From: Guadua angustifolia
Lineage: Eukaryota > Streptophyta > Magnoliopsida > Poales > Poaceae
Direction of reading: 5' to 3'
Assembly: GCA_036346375.1 (NCBI GenBank)
Contig: CM070504.1
Location: 10,599,890 to 10,663,889 of the forward strand
DNA length: 64,000 bases
Under the pieces are notes generated by a model. The model did no database searches, was not told where the DNA came from, and worked only from the letters and a program-made list of their open reading frames with translations. Positions 57,612-64,000 of this stretch are shown piece after piece (the stretch's first letter is position 1; every line of letters starts with the position of its first letter). A program made the position numbers and the translations under genes.

Positions 57612-60600
57612 ACAGGCAGCTTAGAGCCGAGGCCACAGCTATGGATGAGTAGTAGTAAAAAGCAGCGAACTCGATCGAGCGAGCGGTGTCCGATCTCTTA
57701 TACCGGAGCGGTAAGAGGCGGCCAGGGGTAGAGGGTTGGGCACTTTCTCCTCGAAAGGAAACTGAGGATTCGTCACATCACCACGCGGGGTCGCAGTCGC
57801 CGACCTCCACCAGACAGTGACCCATGTGCTCTATTTATGAGCTTATCATCCCGTCCTAGCTCCCGGTCAGTTACTACTACATGCTCGATCTCCCCCTCTC
57901 TCTCTCTCAAGTGCACACAGCTTCCCCCCCCCCCTCCCCACCCAAAAAAAAAATCTTGCTAGAGCCGGCTTCCTTGTGATAAGAGAGTACTCACTCCCAC
58001 GCCACGTACTTACCACTTAGCCTTTACTACCTCTCGATTCCAAACATGTGTCAGCTCAACACTATATATCCTTCTCTCTCTGGCTCTCTATGTGTGATCG
58101 AGAGAGAGAGAGAGAGAGAAAATGGTGTCAAACATGTGGGGCCGAGGAGGGTGGAGCTAATTGGTGCGCAGGCACGATGGCTCATTCGATGGCGTTCAGG
58201 GTGCTGAACGGGGGAAGGAGAGAAGCAGTCAGTCGCGGTGGCCGTCGTCGCGCACTAGGTGTCGCCATCCGGCTCAAGCTTTGTGGCATAAATGACACCA
58301 AATCGATCCCAGATCAGATTCTTTCGGTAATAATGCTGCGCGCCGTGCCGTTCATGAGTATATGGTGCGCGCTCGCTCGTCAGTCAAGATCACTGGTCGC
58401 CCCCGTGCGCGCGCGACAGATGTGGTCGATCGATGCTAGCTGAACCCCCTGTGATCTCTCTATCTCTCACTCTTTTTCCATCTATCAAACTGGCTGGCCT
58501 GGTGGAACTGATTAGTTCGATTGATGGACTGGTGGACATCTCGCTGCGCAGCATGTATGCATGGCACGAGATCGAGTGCTAGCTAGCTACATATATGTGC
58601 ATGACATGGCCCCATCTGTGCTGCACGATACATGATATGATCTATCGTATCGCTAGCTAGTAGTTTTGTTCATGCAACATTGATCTCCACGTGCAAGCAT
58701 CGGTCATGCATGCATGCATGCCCCTTCCATATCATATGCCAACAGCCAATGGATCCCTACCGGCATACATATATTTACCTGATCGAGGGAACGAATAACA
58801 AACTGTCTTTCCATATCGATCGGAGGAATCAACTTCGCTTCCATATCATATGTCGGCAGATGAATGATACCAAATGTTCCAAGCTTATGCAATTTTTGTG
58901 TTGTCACAAGAGCCGCCGCCGCCGCTGCTTCTGCCTGCCTGAATCAAAGAACTTAATATTCTCCTGTTGACCTATGATGCCTAGTTGCCTACTGCAGGTT
59001 CTATCATACATTAGCAAATGCAAGCGAAAAGTAACTAAATTAATTGGTACTGCTTACTCTGTTTAATGATCAGGCAGGAAATCCATAGGTATGTAGTAAT
59101 CAATGGCACTAGCTATTTTGTCTCCACGTTTGAAATAGACAACTGAGCTGCGGTACACTGCACGGCAAATAGCGATCACAGAAAATATTTTAGGGGACAT
59201 CCAAATGCATGCGTGCGTCGTCTTTTCCCCGCTTGCCTAGAAAGAAAATCTTCTGACCTCGTCTTGCTTTCGTCATGAATAGTTAAACCTAATAATCTCG
59301 TCGTGCCTACAGATCTTTAATTATGATAAGAGAACGTCATATTACTGTTGTTTTTCGCTTATATATGTTTTCTTTCATTGAAAATTATCAGGAAAGGCAG
59401 GCCTCTGAAAAGGCACAAAGAAAGCTTTCGTTAGACGTACTTGCGCGACAAAACTCATGAAAATCCCACCCAACCTCATTGATCAACAAAGCATGTTATT
59501 CGTATCATGAAACTATGTAAACGGGCCCTACGTAAACCTGCTTATCTGTTCAAAGATTAAATTGTACTACAAAGCTAGCTAGCTAGCATACATGGGAGTA
59601 ACAGATTATAGTTATGAGCACCATATAGTACGTAAGTCATGCAGCTACTTGTTTCCCAGTAGGAATCTGGATTTATGTTGTGTTTCTCGAAATAAGAACA
59701 ATGCTAAATCATTTAACCTCACAACGTATGAATGCATGCGCGCGTGCACACAATCAATTTTAGATTGGGAATGTTTAATTTCTGCTGTTCTGCCTTTTTC
59801 TAAGAAAATTTGCATGATTAAATCCAATGATGCTATGATTAGAAGAGTGGGAGATATTACACGACTTTCGGTAGGCCTTTTGGCTTTAAACTAATAACAA
59901 CCACAGTGCTGAACATTTTTTTTGCTCATTCCAACGTTTTAGAACATAAAAATAGTGCTCATTTTATTTGAAAGAGAAACCAAATTAAGAAGTTAGGTCT
60001 TTTTTTTATATAAATCTAGTTGGACCCTCAACCCAATACCAGAAAGTGAAGTTTTATTCGCAGCTGAAAACACCAACGGCGAAAACAACAGGATAATTAA
60101 CAACATGTTAGACCTCTGATATAAGCTGGGTCACCATCAAAGTTCCGTTCAATGTCCATCTAGCTCGCCTTTGGCCACATATGCATTCAAGCGATCACAC
60201 ATATACATCGATCACACACAGTACGAATCGTACGAATGAATTTATACGGGGACAATACACCACATACGCACAAATCGATCAACCTCGTCGATCCAACGAC
60301 AGCCAATTAGTAGTGAAACGTCACGATCCACGGCATCAATATCTCACAGTTCAGCCCAAACAGCCTCATCTCCGAGCCGTCAAATTGATCGCCACAATTT
60401 GTTCGACCGATCGAGCGAACGTACGTACGTACAACTGGTGCATCTATTACACGCACATACATAGGTACCACAGTACCTGGCATATCGGTCACACGGGGAG
60501 CTAGCAGTCGTACTCATGAAGGCCACAACTGGATGGATGGGCAACCACTCCCACCACCATGCCCAATAGGCCCCGAGATGCTAGGAGCAGGGTGACTGTT

Positions 60601-60660
60601 CCTTTTCCCTTGAGATGCATTACTACATTTACAAATGGGAGAGAGAGTATCACTATGCAG
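57612..60660. other. Intergenic DNA upstream of the YABBY gene
   Basis: A GC-rich stretch with a TATA-like CTATTTATGAG lies at 57640-57850. It is followed by pyrimidine runs and a GA microsatellite (58100-58119). A short diverged duplication of CTTCCATATCATATG occurs at 58725-58741 and 58838-58854. No gene, tRNA or known microRNA was recognised. Confidence 0.35.
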
Positions 60661-60748
60661 GGTTAGGCCGCGTATATATGGGATTTGATAAACATCAACG
60701 GGATGTTTTTTTTGTTGAAATCACCCAAATCTAGAACCATTGGATCAT

Positions 60749-60941
60749 TGTTGAGATTTGAGAGTATCGATTACATCCGATCCTATGATTTGATCTAACG
60801 GCCCGGTGATTTTCGAGTGAGGTATCTAATGGTCCAAAATTTGGATGTTATTGTTGAGATTCGGGACATCCGATCCTATGATTTGATCCAACGGCCCGGT
60901 GATTTTCGAGTGAGGTATCTAATGGTCCAAAATTTAGATGT
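60749..60941. repeat. 93-bp tandem duplication
   Basis: CATCCGATCCTATGATTTG starts at 60774 and 60867. The copies share ACGGCCCGGTGATTTTCGAG and GGTATCTAATGGTCC and are almost identical. Weak inverted sequence (GGATGTTTTT) flanks at about 60700 and 60955, suggesting an enclosing MITE. Its borders are not resolved. Confidence 0.85.
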
Positions 60942-61269
60942 TTGTTAAGACAAAAACATCCAGATGATACCTATACACTCCAAAAACTTCATGGTGTGCA
61001 GCTAGATCGCTCGCTCGATCGCTGTGGTTGGTCTCGTGCGTACGAACCCGTGTGTGGGCCCCATGCATTATTGCAAGAATAGAAACCCTACCCCATCTTC
61101 TTTCTCTTGCATTGGAGCCCTGCTCTCTGTCCTCCTTCCCCCTCTTCTCCTACCTCCTTCCTCCCCATCTCCTCCTCTGCCACTTCGCCTTCGAAATATC
61201 TCCACCTCCTCGTACCGCTACAGCTTGATTAACACCAGAGCATCTCTCCTCGACCATCAACACCCGGGC

Positions 61270-62513
61270 ATGGATTTGGTGTCGCCGTCCGACCACCTGT
61301 GCTACGTTCGCTGCACCTACTGCAACACCGTGCTCGCGGTAAACTCCTGGAGAAACCGGAGTGGCTTTGCGAGGGAGGGTGCAAAACATCGCCCGAGATC
61401 GCGCGGTGCAAGAATGTTCTCTGCATGGCACATGCTTTTCGTTCATTCTTTTGTGCTATGTCAACTGCGTTTCCTGGTTCCCAAAAGCTTTTCACTTGCT
61501 TCCGTCCTTAATTACGTTATTTATATGAAGGTGTGCCTGCTCAAAAGAGTAAGACCTGGACAAATTAAGGACCGAATTAATCCAGCGTTTTGCTTCGTGA
61601 TTGGAAGAGCGCACACATCCACTAGAATTTCTTGTTCATGAGACGTGATTGATGTGTCCTGCTTGTTGCTAGGCTTTCCTACGTTGTGTTTCATTGGTTC
61701 TTGATGCTTCGTAGAATATTCTGCTCACCGGGTCTCCTGATAGTGTGTCATGTTCCATCTTTCACTTCCATTAGGTATGGTGGATTGGTGGTTCCCAGCT
61801 TCCGTTTCCTCTCTTCTTTCTTTTTGCTTATTCAGGCTGGAGTTTAAATTGGACAAGAATCCAATTTAGTGCCTTGTTCTATTCTTCTCTCCTCTCTCCT
61901 TACTGGCACCTCCCTTTCTTTTCCTCTAGATTCCTTCCACGATGCTACAATTTAAGGACAGTGCCATGCAAGGGAAGTTGATCGAGTGGTTTATTTAATT
62001 ACATGCTGGGTTTGATTTTGTGTCTTTTGGGTAGCTGCAGGTTGGGGTTCCATGCAAGAGGCTGATGGACACCGTGACTGTGAAATGCGGCCACTGCAAC
62101 AACCTCTCCTTCCTCAACCCGCGGCCGTCGATGGTGCAGCCGCTCTCCCCAACTGATCACCCCACGGGGACGTTTCAGGTCGATCGTTAGAACTAACCGA
62201 AAAATGCATCTCCCGCATTCCATCTGTTTGCTTCATCTTTTTGAGTGATGGACTGGATGTTTAATTACCTTCATGCTACGTTCCTCGTTCTAAATATGGT
62301 ACTTCTTATGATGAGAAAAACATGATGAGAAAGAGTGTAACAAATAGAAAAAAGTTACACATGAAAGAAATGGATCATAGGGAAATAAATCATTGCACAT
62401 ATTGTGTAGGATTTTCTCATGAAATATGGCCATGGCTAGCTAATTTATTGTAGTTGCATCATTAATTGTGCTTTCTTTGCTTTGTTTGTTTGCGCTCTCC
62501 CCTCCCTCCCTCC

Positions 62514-62552
<39 letters not shown>

Positions 62553-63266
62553 TTTATTGAACAATTCAAAAGTACTGTTTGCAAGGCAAGATTAAACAAC
62601 GCTGGATTCTGGACTCTGGAGTCTGGACTACAAAAGATTATTTCTTTTGCTCATCTGTGGCTTGAGAAAGCCCTCATCGCTGCAAATTCCAGTTGACCTT
62701 TTTTTAAGGCAGCTTGCAGCTAGCACAGCAGCTGCTCTGCCGTGGCATTCATGGTTCCCCTAACTCACATCTTTTCGAAAGATAGGCATTCATACCAGTT
62801 TTGACCACCCATGGGGATCTTGAAATAGTTGCCAGGAAATGATTTTACCATCATCTTACATGGCTAACATTGTGAGATCTCGAAACGCTGGGACCTAACC
62901 TTGATTCTTATGTGGCTATTTCTTGGTGTTAGGGACCCTGCAATGACTGCAGGAGAAACCAATTACCGCTGCCGCTGGTCTCGCCGACATCAAGTGATGC
63001 AAGCCCAAGAGCATCCTTTGTTGTCAAGCGTAAGTAGCAAGAAACTACATCAACTCTTTCTTTCTTTCGTCCTTTCTTTTCTTGCTTGTTTGCTGGTGTA
63101 ACTAGACTTCTTTCTTTATTTCTTTCAGTATTCTTTCTTTTTGTTGATGAACAAATTAGATGAGTAAACGTTCCCTGTTTTCTCTGATCAGTATTTTTGT
63201 TCTTTCATATATTGTAGCCCCAGAGAAGAAACATCGCCTCCCATCAGCTTACAATCGCTTCATGAG
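61270..63266 (+). CDS. DL: YABBY transcription factor, DROOPING LEAF/CRABS CLAW type (first four coding exons)
   Basis: Exons are 61270-61338, 62041-62178, 62933-63029 and 63218-63266, all with GT...AG introns. They join in frame into MDLVSPSDHLCYVRCTYC..., continuing VGVPCKRLMDTVTVKCGHC, GPCNDCRRNQ and PPEKKHRLPSAYNRFM. Residues 15, 18, 39 and 42 are the cysteines of the YABBY C2C2 zinc finger, and PEKKHRLPSAYNRFM begins the HMG-like YABBY domain. The split after ...NRFM-AG matches a typical YABBY exon end. The rest of the YABBY domain lies beyond position 64000. In grasses DL specifies carpels and builds the leaf midrib. It is a nuclear DNA-binding protein. The ATG follows a pyrimidine-rich leader (about 61090-61260). 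No clear TATA box is seen, though TGGGCCCCATGCAT lies near 61056. Several residues between the finger and the YABBY domain differ from the rice protein as I recall it. Confidence 0.95.
62179..62932 (+). promoter_or_regulatory. YABBY gene intron 2, candidate regulatory intron
   Basis: The 754-bp intron runs from GTCGATCG to GTGTTAG and holds a CT microsatellite (62500-62550). In rice, intron 2 of DL is known to contain sequence needed for midrib expression, so this intron is a candidate by position only. No specific binding site is claimed. Confidence 0.35.
62500..62550. repeat. CT microsatellite in YABBY intron 2
   Basis: CCCT units followed by about 17 uninterrupted CT units. On the transcript it forms a long pyrimidine run within the intron. 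Confidence 0.95.
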
Positions 63267-64000
63267 GTGACAAGGCATTACCTCTTTTATTTTTCTTTTG
63301 CTCAAATGCATTATCCCTAATAGTTTGCATGTGATCTCATATTGTTTATGTGATCTGATGTTTTCGGTGATGGGGGGTTCGCAATTTTTTTAATACAATG
63401 AATTTAATGCGACATGCACAAATTTTGAAGTTCAAGTTTGATTATCTGTTTTTGCAAAAAAAGAAAAAAAAAGAGGGAGAGTTCAAGTTTGACTAAAAGG
63501 GTTCTTTTCCCAAAACATATACCTCTTTTTGATCATCACAAGTAGGGTACTTATATTACTTGTAATTGTGGACACATATCAGCACAATAGAAGCCTATCC
63601 TATAAGTACGTGTGATAAAATAATATTAAGAGTCGTTTCTGTTGGTTAAGCAAGTACAAATAAACACTTGCGTACATAAACTAGCTAAACCATAGTCCAA
63701 TGATCTTGTTTGTCTTCAGGAGTCTTTTCTTTTCTTTTTCTTTTTTTAAAAAAGGCATGCTTCTGTGAAGTCATATGGTGAATTCAGTTGTGACGTATGT
63801 ACTGATACACACATCATATGCCCCCATTTTGCATCATGTAATTAGCTAAACTAGCACTAAACTGAGTATATGTTTTCCTCTTCTTCTTTTTTTATTTTTG
63901 AGGGGATATCCTCTCTTTTCCTCCTCAATGCACAGAAAATTGTTCTTGCAAAGTATTTTTTTTAACTATTTGACCCAAGTTAAATTGGACTTGCTATTAC
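63267..64000 (+). other. YABBY gene intron 4, continuing beyond the window
   Basis: The donor GTGACA follows the exon ending at 63266. The AT-rich sequence with T runs continues to the window end without a recognisable next exon. The expected downstream exon would start with the EEIQRIK-like part of the YABBY domain. Confidence 0.7.

Noticed and set aside
58080..58120. A microRNA precursor formed by the CTCTCT and GAGAGA stretches
   Set aside because: The pairing is due to microsatellite sequence only, and no mature sequence of a known family was recognised.
61024..61641. 205-codon frame covering the YABBY leader and first exon
   Set aside because: It reads the first exon in the wrong frame and runs through intron 1. 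The correct frame starts at 61270 and is supported by splice sites and the zinc-finger motif.

Overview
This is grass (Poaceae) nuclear DNA. The evidence is one recognisable plant gene at the right edge, a DROOPING LEAF/CRABS CLAW-type YABBY gene with plant splice sites, set beside about 60 kb of typical grass repeats: large Ty3/gypsy LTRs, a Ty1/copia element, a CACTA transposon, Helitrons, Tourist-like MITEs, hAT elements and SINEs. The species cannot be fixed from the sequence. No bacterial, organellar or viral gene was seen. Apart from the YABBY gene, every coding-like stretch is transposon-derived or a broken gene fragment.

Layout. 1-8737: one old minus-strand gypsy-type LTR (running off the left edge), cut by a 2.9 kb hAT element with an 8-bp target duplication and by a younger plus-strand solo LTR with a 5-bp duplication. 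9376-13073: three related minus-strand Helitron-like elements in a row. One is interrupted by a small hAT element and the last carries an antisense, frameshifted piece of an ABCC (MRP-type) transporter gene. 13074-20338: AT-rich intergenic DNA with a long foldback element, Tourist-like MITEs (TTA duplications) and a non-LTR insertion inside a MITE. 20339 to about 24000: a third gypsy-type LTR, on the minus strand. 26251-38720: a complete but decayed 12.5 kb CACTA (En/Spm) transposon with ACC duplication, carrying TNP2, TNPA-like and Ulp1-protease-like pseudogenes on the minus strand, plus hairpins, tandem repeats and two SINE-like insertions. 39944-50394: a minus-strand Ty1/copia retrotransposon with both LTRs and ATAAG duplication, split by another gypsy-type solo LTR. 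50400-61250: AT-rich intergenic DNA upstream of the YABBY gene, with a truncated CACTA-like end, a decayed FDM/IDN2-like (XH-domain) gene fragment, MITEs and a small copia LTR remnant. 61270-64000: first four coding exons of the YABBY gene; the rest lies outside the window.

How the parts relate. The nesting gives a relative order of insertion events, and several elements belong to the same families (gypsy LTR in four places, two copies of one Tourist-like MITE family, two copies of another, a CACTA mini-element resembling the large one). Only the YABBY gene looks functional here. The roughly 11 kb between the copia element and its start codon is the likely home of its upstream control sequence, but no specific site can be assigned from sequence alone. 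All family names come from recognition by eye, without database searching.
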